The notes under the pieces are model-generated. The model worked only from the letters and a program-made list of their open reading frames with translations. It searched no databases and was not told the DNA's origin. From Sialis fuliginosa (Eukaryota; Arthropoda; Insecta; Megaloptera; Sialidae), in NCBI GenBank assembly GCA_961205875.1, contig OY540818.1, positions 11,692,761 through 11,756,760 of the forward strand: DNA of 64,000 nt, read 5' to 3'. This document shows positions 1-13,555 of the stretch, piece by piece. The first letter of the stretch is position 1; every line of letters starts with the position of its first letter. A program made the translations under genes and the position numbers.

Positions 1-3000
1 AAAGGCACATCAACAGTTTTAATTAAATTCTTCTACAATACGAATACGAACGTTCGATTCTGCGCGACCGCTGAAAGAACATTTCTATTCGAAACTCAAT
101 TTGCATTATTATTATTTATTATTATTGTTATTATATTATATCACTTATTTGCTAAAGTAGAAAAGAAATGTGCGTGTCTTGTACCATTTAGTTTTTCAAT
201 GTAGCCCATTATTTTCTTTTGAATTGCACTGTGAACACTAGGAATTACATTAAAGGAGGCCAACAGGGATAATTTTTTTAATTATAACAAAACGTTTACA
301 AATTTGATTTCTTGAACTATCAGCTTTCATTTGATACTCCACTCGCTGGGATTGAATGAAAAAAACTTTTTGGGTAATCGATTTGCCCCCTTAAAAAGCA
401 TCAAAAACTTTATTTTAATAAATCATAACCAAATCGCAGCTTTCTAGGTCAAATGGTTCAGTAGCTAAAAAGCTGACAAACATACAAATATTTTTACCTA
501 TGACTTTAAAGCTCTGAAATACTTGAGTGAATTGTTTATAAACGACCCATCCTGTATATTTGATTTATATGACCGTATAAGAAAGTAAAAACAGGTGTGG
601 AAGTCAGAACAATATTATTTCAACTAAACATTAAGAACCTCTACCATATCATTAACTAGGTAAAACAATTCGATACATATAGGTAACACACTATCCATAC
701 AAACGTTTTTGTGGTTAACCCTACACATAGACACAGAATAATCTATATACACTGATTCGCCCGTGGTCCAAATCCTCGGATAATGCAAGAAAGGCAGGCC
801 TGCGAAACCTTCCCAATGTTAATAGTAATTCGATTACACGCAGCTGAAACTCAGAGGATTATAAAGGATACAGACCATCATAAAACTGTGCGCAATCTAA
901 GGACGCGCTATTGTGCCTCCATTAGGATCCCAACCTAAACGTAATTGTTCTAATTGATTCGAATACTTCCTAAAAGCTTACATAAATACTATCGCCGCGT
1001 GCCGGTATCGGATATATTTCCATATGTGTTGGATAATTAAATTATAATTTTATCGAGATTTATAACGACTATGTTTCAATTAAATCGAGTATATAATATT
1101 ATGTGTTAATATTTAATTAAAATTACAAATAATATTTCAAATTTAGTACATCTACTCATTGTGGTTGCTCTAGTTACGTTACTTTGGAAGTTATGAGATA
1201 ATCTTTGTTTGTAAGTACTACTCTGAAGGAAGTTTTTAAATACCCTGTAGCTCAGAGGGTGTTGAAGATAGACCCCTCTTTTCCGTACAATTTTTTACTC
1301 ACAATGAGTCAAGGAATCAGCTCCTAAAATATCTGTATTCCAAACCGGATCACCCTGTATAACAAAATGTAACGCGCTAGTGTACATATGTATTATCATT
1401 GCAATAAGAAGCCACCAAAATGACCTTTCTTATAGAAAATTGAATTCTCTAAAAAAAGATTTGAAAATTCTGAAATATTTTGAAGAAAAAAAAATTTTAG
1501 GATACTACCTCACCTCACGATTTTGATAATTTTAATATGGGATTCAACCAATAAACCAAGTTTATTAAAATCGATTCAGTTGATTCAGGAGACAGACACA
1601 CGGTCACTCACACACGCACGCACACAGTTACAGACCTGAACGGAAAATATCAAATGGTAATTTTGAAATCGGAGAACATATTTTTATCAGCTTTCAGAAA
1701 TGATCACATAACTTCCACTATCCTTTGGATATAGCGAGGAAGCATCAATAATAAGTAATCCAAAATTAATCTGACATCATGTTTGTCTATCGAAACTGTC
1801 TACATATTCTCAATTTTACTTAAATCTGATAAATCTATTCAGGAAAACTTACTTATAATTTATAAAAATTATAAACAAACAATATACCTTTTTTAATGTT
1901 GTGGCCTTTCATTCCTGATTTAGCCAGTTTTAGTTTAAACCTCTTATTAATAGAAAATAATTCGTACGAATAATTTATAATTGATGCCATAAACATAATA
2001 CAATGTAGGTATTAACGAGTGCCGACGCTCGCCTCTGTCGAACTTTTAGAAGAGCCACTGCAATGTGTGACGAAACGTTGGCTGATAACACGACCAAATA
2101 AATGCGGCTTACAACTAGAAGCCAAGACCCATACCAATACTTGTAAAACATAATGCAACATAATAATGTAAAGGGTTCACGCAAATAATGCTAAAACTGT
2201 ATCAGTTGTTTTCGAATGAAAATTACTAATCTACAGATACATAACGAAACAAAACTATCAACATAGTATCCGAATTTCACGAATGTTTTTAAAACGATAT
2301 GTTATCGTTACAAACCTGTTGCGCAGACATTTCAATGTGTCACGGGTATGTAGATGTTGAAAATATAAAAATCGATGTTGAAATTCAATTGCGTATTTGT
2401 CTACAATATTGTCTCTTTGCTATTTTGAGGTACATAATTTTATTATTATTCAATATTTAATCTATAAAACTGTATTACCTACTAATAAAAATATAGTAGA
2501 TTGTTAAATTTTTTATTTCCTGAAATTTGCGTCACAGAAACCTTCCTGCAAAGAAAATCCGACCAAAAATTGAAAGTATATTATTTTTATTGGAATATTT
2601 TATTTGAAAGTTACATATGTATTTTAAGACACACCAATATAGTGTTCCATCTAAAAAATTGAGTTATGTAATTTTAAAGTTGTAGTTTCTTAATAAAATA
2701 ATTAAATTTTAAATATGAATATCTAGATGATCCATAGTTTAAACTTAAAACTATTTCTCTGTTAAAAATCAATAAATCAGAATTTAACTGAACAAGAAAT
2801 TCAGTTAACAAACAATTTATATTTTTAATCAACCTTACTTAAAATCCAATTTTCGTCTACTTAATCAACTTTATGTAATTCTATAAAGAATTTACGGGTT
2901 AATTGGTTAAATTTGATTAAATCAATCTAAATTAAACCTCACTAATTAAAAACGGCTAAATTATATATTCAGACCAAGCAATTAAAATTCACATTATCAT

Positions 3001-3110
3001 GGACGCTCCACTACTTTTAATTTTTTTACCGAAATACAAAAAAGGTAACACGGTTTTAATTTTAATTTAGAAAAGGTTTCCAATTCATATTGATTATTAA
3101 GGATAAATAA
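1..3110. other. gene-free AT-rich DNA
   Basis: No coding region found. Contains family D copy 1, lone TATACAGG-type ends near 545 and 1350, a CA-rich stretch near 1,605-1,625 and otherwise AT-rich sequence. The 69-codon minus-strand frame at 1975-2184 has no recognisable content. Confidence 0.6.
1425..1745 (+). repeat. dispersed repeat family D (GACAGACAGACAC type), copy 1
   Basis: Shared blocks in order: GAAAATTGAATTCTCTA, CACGATTTTGAT, ACCAAGTTTATTAA, GATTCAGGAGACAGACACAC, and an end ATAGCGAGGAAGC. Other copies are at 32920-33345 (minus), 46085-46450 and 62665-62945. Non-coding in all four. Confidence 0.65.
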
Positions 3111-3594
3111 TTGGAATCAGTTTTGGATCATTCATACCCCAGTGTTGGACTCTTGTTTAATTAAATGTACTTAATTAGAAATTTTTGTTGATATTTAATA
3201 ACTACCATTACTGAATCATAATCTATACTCTAAAACAGCTTAATTTGATGATAATCGATCAATGGGTGTCAAAATGGTGGACATTTAAACTAATTATTAG
3301 TGTAATCTATTTATATTGTTTAAAATTTTACGATTATTTATTTTATAACTTCTGTGTCGTAGTACTTATAATTTTGTAATTATTAGTAAGTGTCCATTAC
3401 TGAAGAAAAAACATAAACAAAATAAAAGGCTATAATTTAAAACACAATTTATATTTGCGGACTTTGGTAATTAAATTGATTTAATAAAGAGTTACTTGTT
3501 TTATTAGTAACATGGGTTGAAGAAAATTACAAAAAAGAAGCCCACCAATCCCAATATGCCTTGCTTTTAAAGCTACCAAGACTGGTGCCAGTAC
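3111..3594 (-). mobile_element. MITE family 1, copy A (minus orientation)
   Basis: Aligns in reverse complement with 10302-10871 over its whole length; shared blocks include the ATTTGCGGACTTTGGTAATT region and TGTCAAAATGGTGGACATTT. The right end is ACTGGTGCCAGTAC; the left end is worn. No open frame. Short indels separate the copies, so they are not recent twins. Confidence 0.75.
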
Positions 3595-6500
3595 CTTATA
3601 ACTTCTTATAATAATTATGATATGAGGCCACACAGATTGCTAAATTTACATACTCGTAAAACCAAATTTTTATATCGTAAAAGAAAATAATTTGTTCAAT
3701 AGGTTTTATTTTCTGGTACAACGATGAACAAAGTAAATATTAGTTTGCTTACAGAAAGAAGAGCTCAACTGGCGTCTACATAGCCTCATCCATGTATATA
3801 AAAATATTTAGAATTTTTCAAAAATTAATACAGGCATTTATTCTATGAGACTACAGATTAATAATTGCTAAAAAAAAATTATATCGATTTTTTAGTCATA
3901 AATAAAGAGAATACCCCCTTAAACATTTTAACACGTCCCTGTAAAACAATATCCTATTTAGTTTCTTCAAACAAAAACACAGGATATGAAAACAGCGAAA
4001 ATAGATATACATAGATAGGTACATGTAAATATTAGAGACGTTAACAATAGTAGAGATATCTAGATTACTCTCAATGTGTGAAACAAATATGTGTATAACT
4101 CCCAAGTCTCGTAAGTATAACCTACTACTCCCTAGAGAGTTCAAAAGTTTGTTGTGTGAGTATGTAGTTTGTTATTTATATTGATGAAGATATAAATCAA
4201 AATTAACAGGAATATAAAACAAGCGGATAATTCTGTATTCGTGATTTATCTGTCTGTTGGAAGTAAATTATATTTTATCGATTTGGTACTTTCGTTTTTA
4301 CGTGTTTAAAATGAATTAAGTTGACACTGGGTTGAATTTCAATTATTTCATAGCTCCACACGAAAGTAATATGGTATGATATAAAATGTCAATAAACGTT
4401 AGGAATGTAAAGTTTTTCAATTAATTTATTGAGTGATTCAGAAGCAAAAACAACTTTCTGTTTTATCAATGAAACTATGCTTTATGTGTATATACTTAAG
4501 AGAACTCGGTCTAAGATGTTTGTAGTTTGTCCTCCGATTAATTAATTTAATAATTTAAATACATTTTCATGTCAGATTTAAATTTGAAAATCAATATCCA
4601 GTAGTAAGAGATAATAATTTCCACATAAAATAATATTTTTATTGTAAATACTCAGCAATAATTACATTTATCGGTCTTATTATTAACCGAACAATTGCAC
4701 TTGTGTTTCCATCAAACATGCAAGTACCTTCGTCATCTGCAGACATTCACCTCTTAGAACTATTACAGCACAAGTTTCTCTACAATTTGAAGTGTTCATC
4801 TAACAATACGTGAAGAATATTAAAAACTAGCGGTTTTGAGCGTGCTATTACCCTTCTCGATGCACGTGCTGTGATAATAAATTGTCTTTGGAACATCAGA
4901 ATTTCCATTTAGAGAGCAAGACAAAGCGTAGAACTAATGTAAAGTGCGCTGGCTGCTGATGAATATTATAGATACTCTAGTAAGAGTTATGACAGCGTAG
5001 CAATTTTGACGTAAATAACGTCTAATGTTTCACGCGAGATTCAATGTAACGCGTCAGCGTAAATTTAAAATCAGTATATCTCGACACAGTCACACCCATA
5101 TTTTTTTTAGTCAAACCGGCAATATCGATACCGGCAACCTCTTTATCTAATAAGCTCTGATTGGCAGATAGCGTCATACAGTAATACAAAATGCGCAGTC
5201 CATATCTCTATGTCTATAACGGTGACGCGATTTATTCAAAAATTCATTTATGTATTATTTTTAGCAAACATAAAAAAATAAAATTAAAATTGAACAAAAT
5301 GTAAAAATCAGGGAGCAGCAGCTCTGAAATTGAAATATGCAGTTCAAAAATTCATTTTGTGCAGTGTATTACATTATATTATAATATTAACCTGCTCTGA
5401 GATTTTTTTTATTTGTCTCAAATTGCGTAGTTCTAACATTTCCTTAAAATAATCCCTGATAATAATATATAGTATATTTAATGATATTGAAAATATGGTT
5501 ATTACATACAATCAGAAATCGATTCGGGATGTCAGAACTCTTACTAAGAGTATCTATATTGAATTATAGTTCACTACTGCGAGACAATTTGTATGAGAGC
5601 ATGCATGCATACCTATGTGTTTGAATATGCTGTACTATGCATATTGTAGATGATATATGTACGTATAGCAAAACTTCCAAACCTTTTTTGTATTACGACA
5701 TACTAATTAAATTATAAAATTTGTACGACACACTCAATTTTTTTTAAGGCCACACATCATAAATTTAGGTACATGTATTTTTATGATGGGGTCAAATATG
5801 TACATAAATATTTGTCAAGTACTAGTCGAGGCCCGCGTACAAGTGTCTCGTACCGTATAGTTTTTCAATTTATTTGATCATGTTAAATTAATTTTATTAT
5901 AAATGTCTATTAGATAACACTATCTAATTTATCTAGTATAAAACGCACCACCGTCCTTCACGAAGCCCCCATCTTTTTAAAGATTAATAGAACTGTCGAA
6001 TGTAAAATATTTCATATGTACATATAATAATCCAAATTCTATTTATTTCTCATTTTAAATTTACATCGAAATGACTTTTATGTTTTTTGAAACAAAACAA
6101 ATGACAAATAAAATATATAATGTGGTTTTAGACAAATAAACAAAATACACAAACGTATATGTCTGCGTCACAAAATTGCTTTTTCTTAAAAAATTCTACC
6201 TTTGTGTAGAAATATGGTCTGTAGACACACGTCACAAAATTTGTTCGGTAAAAGATACACATAGATTCTGTGGAGCTTTTTGTAAGAATTGATACTCCGT
6301 ATTATCAACAGAGCAGGCTCAAGGTATTTTTAAATATTTTTACCTATACACAAAATCTGAGAGTTAACGTCGAGGCGAGATTGATTAAAATATTGACGAA
6401 ACAAATATTTCAACAAAATATTTATCAAATATTTAAAGAAGAAAGCCACGGTGACGGGTCAAAAAATTGTAAATTTTTTTTCACAGGTATAATTAATTAT

Positions 6501-7515
6501 TTTAGGATCTGGTAGAGGACATTTTATTAAGTATATATTCAACTTTATTCAATACCAGATTTTATTAAAAAATATTAAAAATTTACAAATGTGGCGATCA
6601 AAAAATATCCAAAAAAACATCCAAATTTCGGTATGAGTTATCAGAAAAAAATTAATTATTTTATTTTTTCACAAAATGACGACGGTTTTTAATTTTTCTT
6701 TAATTCAAGCGGTTTAAAAAAATAATAATTATCAACATTTCAAAAATCGGCTACGTGCAAACTTAGTCACTGTGATTACGAAAATTTCGAAAAAATAATT
6801 TTTTAATCGGGTCATTAGTCTTTGTGGAATCGCTGAGACAAGATCGAAAAAAGTTTAAAGTTTTCTGAGGGTCATAACATGACGCGTTATCTGGTCTCAC
6901 TAAATTGACTGTAACTCATTTTCGTAATTTTAACTTAATTTTTTTGTATTTAAATTAACAGAATGCTCAAATGTAAAAAAAAGTTTCTTTATATAAAAAA
7001 GTAAGAAAACCCTAGCAAAATCTGTGCTGTTTTCATTTTGGGGAAAAGGTTTTTATTAAAAAAAAACTCTTTGATTTTCAAGTAAAATTATTTTAATAAA
7101 AAAAAAACATATTTTATTCCCTGATTATAATAAAAAAAATATTATAAAATATTAATGATGTATCATTCTTATTTGTTTTCAGGTCCCGTATGAAATGGTC
7201 TTCCCGACAAAAACCTACCCTTATTCAGGCAACAGCAGACGCAAGAAGCTGACAAAAACGTAAATGTGTACCATTTGTTGACAGCATCTCAAGAGATATT
7301 TAAAGGATTTTCTATGTGTATTGTCAGGAAATATTTGACAGAAGTTTACGTGTTGAATAATTTTAACGTGTCTTACATAAAGAAAAACCTGCCGGATATG
7401 TTTTCAATTTTGATCAAGATATACATTTTTCAACTGGATAAACTTTTATTGCAAGTCTATCTGAATTTATGAATTATACGTAAAACGAAACAAGCATGTT
7501 TAAAAGCGCACTTGT
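3595..7515. other. gene-free AT-rich DNA
   Basis: Only short frames without domain signals. A hAT-like end fragment lies at 5667-5760. Region 6,200-7,140 is rich in A and T homopolymers. No RNA gene seen. Confidence 0.55.
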
Positions 7516-8006
7516 GGTGTGTTTTTTTTTTCTCGTTCTCATTGGACAATGTTTTAGTTTTAGATCTAAAGAAAATTCTTCGAAAATTTTAAACAAAGTC
7601 TCGCTCGTTGAACAATTTTTTTGTAATCTCTCACACTAACATTTTGTAGAGAATTAATGGCTCAATTCATGAATCTAGTAATTTTTAAGATATATTTCTT
7701 TAAATATTATCAAAATAATTGGATTTTACTTTTTATGATATTGTTTAAACGAACATATCTTTAAAAATACTGAATCTATGATCTTTATTATAGAAAATTT
7801 AATTCTCTACAAAATGTATGAGACAAAAAAAATGTTTTCAACGAGCTATTCACGCGTACATAAGTAAAAAAGTCATTTTTCCCATGTTAATTAAATGATT
7901 TTAAGACTATTTGCGCCGTTCACATACAAATTTGAAATAGTAGAATTTTCTTTAGATCTAAAGCTAAAACATAAGCTAATCGGACCGAGAAAAAAAAGAA
8001 AACACC
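7516..8006. mobile_element. foldback MITE, about 490 bp
   Basis: Left GGTGTGTTTTTTTTTTCTCG and right CTCGG...AAAACACC (read in reverse) are inverted. The inner segments also pair: TTTTAGATCTAAAGAAAATTCT occurs near both ends and TTTTGTAGAGAATTAA pairs with TTTAATTCTCTACAAAAT. No frame of note and no clear target duplication. Confidence 0.65.
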
Positions 8007-9241
8007 CTAATACATACATTGATGGTGTAAGATATAATATATAACATAATAACTGTAATAATGTGATTTCTCAGAAAAACTATTTGAAAATTTGAAATAT
8101 ATTAGATAGATATAAATCAAAATAAGTGTTTATAAGAAAATTGCCAAAATCTCAATTATATAAATATGAATGTATATTTTAGCGTATATTGTATCAATTT
8201 TATACTATACATTTTATCATACGTTTTAGTGAACATTTTAAAGTTTATTTAGTCTCAAAAAATATGAAAAAATAATATAATAATTTTACTCAAACTGAAA
8301 TGATTAATTTTAAAATTAATTCAGTATGTATAATAATTGACAATCTTGTGTATCACATTGCAATTTTACACTAACTGCTATATACTAATACAGACAAGGC
8401 TGTTTAATATTGATAAAATTGTATTTATACCTAACACAATAACCGTATTAAATTTCGATTAACTGTGTTTAATATTCAATGTCACAAACATTTTCAATAT
8501 TTGCTAATCCGTTCGAAACAAATCAAAATAGACACATTATGTTGCAGTTCGCAGATTCTAGTTAAATTTTAAGTAAGATAATTCAATTATAAATAGAAAA
8601 ATAAATAACCCAATTATCTCAAAATGCGAAAAGCATTTTTATTCAAACTATTTAGGTCCAAAAACCGTTATTTTTTAGGGTTTGGCTTCGAGTTCAAGTT
8701 TGTAATTGAAAGAAAATGATTTTGTTAGAAAAAAACTTATAATTAACAAATAAAACACTTTTGAAGAAGAAAAAAACATTAACCATCTTTAAAATATTGC
8801 TTGATTGAAAAAAGAGCAAAAAATAAAATTACATTTTAAAGATTGTAATCTCTACTTTTCAAATATTTTTTCGGAAATTTAAATGTAATTCAGTTATAAA
8901 ATTTAAAAAAAAAAAGTAAAATTAGACTTAATATGTCTCATCATACCATAAAATTCAAACAGATATCCAGTTTTTACATTTTATAATATCTTTTAAAAAT
9001 CAATGGAGAAAAAAATAAAAAAATTAAATATAATAAATTGAATCTTTTAAAAATTTATGGCTACCGATTAACTATCCATAAAACGGTTCGGATTCTGATT
9101 CAGTTTATTTTGAAATATAGCGGTTCGATTCGGTTAATGAAAAATACGGTTTTTTCGTGGTTTGGATTCGGGTTCAGGTCCCTGAATTATAATAAATATA
9201 TTTTAGATGAAAGATGCATAAACTACTAAAATAACTTATTA
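8007..9241. other. gene-free DNA with a short direct repeat
   Basis: A block of about 45 bases (CCGTTATTTTTTAGGGTTTGG type, near 8,667) recurs near 9,147 as CGGTTTTTTCGTGGTTTGG; both are followed by TTCGRGTTCARGT. The rest is AT-rich, with nothing recognised. Confidence 0.45.
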
Positions 9242-9775
9242 CAGTAAAAGCTCCTTATTCGCGCTTCCTTCATTCGCGTTTTCACTATTCGCGGATTAAA
9301 AAAATGCGACTCAATTCCTATATTCGCGGCTAAGGATTTCTTTATTCGCGGATCTAATCAGGAAACGTGATATTTAATTTGAAAAATCTTAGTGAAGGTT
9401 TAAGAATGGCAAATGAGCTTTGTGATTTCTTTATGATAATTGATCCGTCTATGGAACGAAGTCTTATTTTTAAGAGGCAAATTGCTAATGCTACTGCTGA
9501 ATATCAGTCTGAATTGAAGGAGCTTTTAAAAACTGCCAAGCAAGAAAAAATTACAAAATTCTTTAAGCCATTGCTTAAGCCTGAAGATAATAATTAATCA
9601 ATATGGTCAAAAACTTCAATTAAATTGATTTTTTTATATTGTATTTGTTTATTTATTTTGTCACCTAGGAACGTATCCCCTATAATCCCATATAAATTAC
9701 CATTCCGTATTCACGGTTTCTGTATTCGCGGCATATTTATGGAACATATACCCCGCGAATAAAGAGCTTTTACTG
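9242..9775 (+). mobile_element. pogo/Tigger-type transposon, internally deleted, with transposase C-terminus
   Basis: The ends are inverted repeats CAGTAAAAGCTC(C/T)TTATTCGCG, flanked by a TA target duplication (9240-9241, 9776-9777). TATTCGCGG motifs recur inside near both ends. CAGT ends plus TA sites are typical of the pogo/Tigger group of Tc1/mariner. At 534 bases the element lacks the CENP-B-like DNA-binding and DDE regions, so it cannot move by itself. Confidence 0.85.
9367..9597 (+). pseudogene. C-terminal remnant of a pogo/Tigger transposase with a PIP-box
   Basis: An open frame of 76 codons: about residues 16-46 (NELCDFFMIIDPSMERS and following) look like the tail of Tigger-family transposases. 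Residues 59-66, QEKITKFF, fit the PCNA-interacting consensus Q-x-x-(I/L/M)-x-x-(F/Y)-(F/Y) exactly and are followed by basic KP residues. The ATG used is only the first Met in the frame; the original protein was far longer. PCNA binding by fly pogo transposase has been reported, which supports the reading. Whether anything is expressed is unknown. Confidence 0.7.
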
Positions 9776-10301
9776 TATTATGAAGATAACATTGTTTTTA
9801 ATACAAACAAAAACTGTTTCCAATCATACAAGTGCTATTTATAACGACGTTTCAATAAATCATCTTCGCTATTGTAAATGTTTACGCGCACAGATACCTG
9901 TTAACTGTTAACTATGATGTGATAAATATGCCACCGTTGCTACAGGTCGCCATATGTTTTAGAAATTAATATTTTAATCTTCGGCTCAATAAACCACGAA
10001 TACGTACAGTATCTGTAGGTTAAAAAATCGATACTGCGCTGATATGAAATGATGAGGGAACAAAAAAGGGGGAATTAGACTTTACAGTGTTGTTTTTTTT
10101 TTAATTATTTTTGCAATGATATCTGTCTGTAGACGCTGTAACTCAAATATATACGATAAATCATAGAAAAAATTAAAAACGATCTTTCTACCGGAAACGG
10201 ATGTTTCCTCTTGTCAATTTTTGAATTTTTCGAATTTATTTTGAAACGGTACAAATTAGAGAAAATGTTTTAGATAAAAGTTATAAAGAATTGTTCTATA
10301 A

Positions 10302-10871
10302 GGTACTGGCACCAGTTGTGGCCCCTATAAGAGCAAGGTTTACTGTTTTTGTATTTTTTTGTAATTCTTATGAACTCATGTTAATAATAAAACAAGTAAC
10401 TCTTTATTTAATCAATTTAATTACCAAAGTCCGCAAATATAGTTTGTTTTTTAAATTATAGCCTTTTATTTTGTTTATGTTTTTTCTCCAATACTAAAGG
10501 TTAAAGTAAAACCAGTAATGAGCACACAGTGATGGACACTTGCTAATGATTACAAAATGATAAGTACTACGACACAAAAGATATAAAAAAAAGAACCGTC
10601 AAATTTGAAACAATGTAAATCAGTTGCTATGATAATATAATAATTAATAAATAAATTATACTAACAATTAGTTTAAATTACTTTAAATGTCCACCATTTT
10701 GACACCTATTAGCCGATTGTCATCAAATCACACTGTAAGTTAAATGTATATAGGTACATAGATTAATATTTAGAAATGGTAGTAATCAAATATCAACAAA
10801 TATTTCTAATTCAGTACATTTAATTAAAAAATAGCCATTACTGGGGTCATATCAAAGACTGGTGCCAGTAC
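10302..10871 (+). mobile_element. MITE family 1, copy B, intact ends
   Basis: The ends are inverted repeats GTACTGGCACCAGT and ACTGGTGCCAGTAC. If TA is taken as the target site the element begins CTGGCACCAGT, a Tc1/mariner-like arrangement. Length is about 570 bases, without coding potential. The interior matches copy A in opposite orientation. Confidence 0.8.
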
Positions 10872-12133
10872 ATTAACTATAATTTATGTTCTATTCATTT
10901 CTTCTCTTTTATTATAACATTGTTCAGTCTCAGCATTGCATATAAGAAAGTCTCATGGCATTAATGGCAGCTTTTTAAATCACAAATGATCAGCATTTTT
11001 AAAAAGCACGTTTATAACTAAATAAAGTTTTACAAGTAACGTGTATAATATAAAATTTAAACGGTAGCAGTATTTCTTGTTTGCACATATATAATTAAAA
11101 GTAAATTAGATAAATTAGAGCGTTTAAAAGGAAATGTTTCAATACGATATCACTATATGTATAATAATTAAGACTGACAACGAGAATTAATTGACTTATT
11201 TACTTTTCATTTAGCGAACGATCTCATCACAGAGTTAATGAGAACGTTTAACGTTAAATAATGCATTGAGTTACTCAAATCATTCATACCCATAATCATG
11301 CATAAACTTCTTTCAGATTTGTGAAAAGGTTATCGTGATTTATTATACTCGTACGTAGGTATATATTTTAAAGGTTAATTAATATACCTAATAGAATTTC
11401 TTAGTTAAATCAATTCATAGAACTAATTATTTAATTAAATAATTAAATAAGTAAATTTTCAAATATATACTTTTAGTATTTGCGACCCAATTTTCAATCA
11501 CAATTCTCATCACACCTCCCCCCCCCCCCACTCTCATACAGTAATTTTCACTGAAATCGTGCTGTAATTGTAATATAAGTTTTTATTTAATTTAATTGTA
11601 TTTTGTTTGAGTGTCAACAATTTCTAATATTAAACCTTCTTTCGAAAAACATTGCTATGCAAGACAGGTGCAAGGGAATCACTAATAATTATTAATCTTG
11701 TTTATAATTTAATATTGATAAATTAATTATTAAATACATTGTGCAGTACTGATACAATCCTATTTATAAGTGTAAGTATTATAACAGTGTAAACGTAAAC
11801 GTCTGTTTTCATTTTGTCAGAATGTATTTTATTGCTTTTTTCAATAAATTAAATAAATTTTTTAATAATATTTTTTCTCATTTTTTCTCGATGTGCTCGT
11901 GCCCCCCATTTAGTTTTATCACGCCCCTCTAGAGGGACTTACTCTAGCTTAACTGAGGTATTTATAAGATCGATTTTTTTAATCAAGTTTCAAAAACCTG
12001 AGAGGCTAGATAATCTACAACATCGAGTCAGGTTTTTGAGTCAGTTTTATTTATTTAGGAAAAATTATGTTGGCCTGTGCAAGTGAAAATGGTGTGATAT
12101 AATTTTTCACATGTTTTTAGATGTAAAATAAAA
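10872..12133. other. gene-free AT-rich DNA
   Basis: Holds a run of more than ten C bases at 11,519-11,530 and nothing else of note. Confidence 0.55.
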
Positions 12134-12247
12134 ACCCGGTATTATAAAGAATCTGCTCTGGAGCAAAAGCGAAGACGATTTGACACCACGCAGATAGCGT
12201 TAGCTTAGCTTTTGCTCTGGAGCAAATTCATTATAACACTCGACATT
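12134..12247. mobile_element. short foldback element of the CCGGTATTATAAAG family
   Basis: The 114-bp palindrome reads CCCGGTATTATAAAGAATCT, then GCTCTGGAGCAAAAGC, and returns. It contains the ACGCTATCTGC block also seen at 16672-16953 and is best read as a deleted member of that family. Confidence 0.65.
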
Positions 12248-12754
12248 AGTTTTTTTAGAGGGCTCTCATACATAAGTTTGAAAAAGACCCTAATTTCTTC
12301 ACCTCGAGTACGATGTAGATGTATAATTTTTTTGCTCAAATTCCGCCATGAAAGTGATAATAAACGGACAACTAACTTATCGTAAGTAATTTTTCTTTAT
12401 ACAACCTAAGATAAGTCTAATTTAATTTAAATATATTAAAAACAACACAAAATCCGGTAACACAAAAATAGAATTCATTTTCACAATAAAACAATGCATT
12501 TATTTAGCTAATGTGTTTAAGTGTCCAAATAGAAAACACGAAACAAGAACACAATGTGTTCCGATGCAAATAAACCACGACTTTAATGACACACGGCGTT
12601 TAAAGCGTTAATAATTACAGCTAGGACAAGCGCAAAATGTTATACAACTTGCTGCAAAATTAACGTGAACACGATGCTTCCATTATGTATATTTTAACAC
12701 AAAAACAAACATTTTGAAATTTAATTAATTAAGATTTTTCCAGTTCGTGTCAAT

Positions 12755-13555
12755 CAATTAAGGCTGCACACGAAACGAGAGTCAGGTAAGCCTCGTCTCG
12801 TCTCGGTTTTTATAACTATATATAATATTCTCGATTCCATTTGTTCTTATGTTATGAACAATGAAATTTTAAATAGGGTCGAGTGGGGTAAATATGAAAC
12901 ACGAAAAAAAATGGGGTAAAAGTGAAACAAGCTTGCAACTAAAAAACTATTTTTTTATAGGAGAATTATAAAAACTGACATCATTATTAAAGGTTTGTTA
13001 AAGCGACCTGAAAATATGAATCGCTTAATAAGTGATGTGTCACCCTTACAGATTTCCCTGTTAGTCGATGTCAAAACGTGTGAATTAAATTTTAATTCTT
13101 TGCACATAACTTTCTGTATAGCTTAGATATTAATTAAAGTTACAATTTCACATTGATATGCCACAAAGAAGATAAATCAAAGTTGCCTTTGTAGCTTTTC
13201 TTTTAATTTTTCGATAAATATTTTCCATTAGAGGCCTGTTTCACTTTTTCCCAAATTAGAGGTTAAAAATGAAACACACTTTTTTCATTTTTAAAGTCCG
13301 TGTTGTATCGTACAGTTCAAATGACGTAAGTATTTAAAATGGTTATTCATAAGCGCATCTAGTAAAAAAAAAAGTATGAATTTGTATCGTTACTGTCAAA
13401 AAACATGAAAGATTTGTATTTTGTTTCACTTTTACCCCAGTTGACCCTATTTTATTTTACGTATATTTTTAAAGATTAAAAATTAAGGCACTCGTCTCGA
13501 AACGAGATCGAGACGAAGAAAAGTTTCGTCTCGGCGTGTAACCTTAGAATCGATT
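12755..13555. mobile_element. outer inverted-repeat element, split by a nested insertion
   Basis: The left end (AAGGCTGCACACGAAACGAGA near 12,760) and right end (reverse complement AAGGTTACACGCCGAGACGA near 13,545) are imperfect inverted repeats rich in GTCTCG/CGAGAC motifs, unlike the AT-rich surroundings. A second element at 12871-13452 sits between the arms. Confidence 0.6.
12871..13452. mobile_element. nested MITE with GGGGTAAAAGTGAAAC ends
   Basis: The ends AATAGGGTCGAGTGGGGTAA and its counterpart (TTACCCCAGTTGACCCTATT) are inverted. TTA flanks both sides and may be a 3-bp target duplication. The GGGGTAAA(A)GTGAAAC motif also recurs just inside the left end. No coding capacity in about 580 bases. 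Confidence 0.65.
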
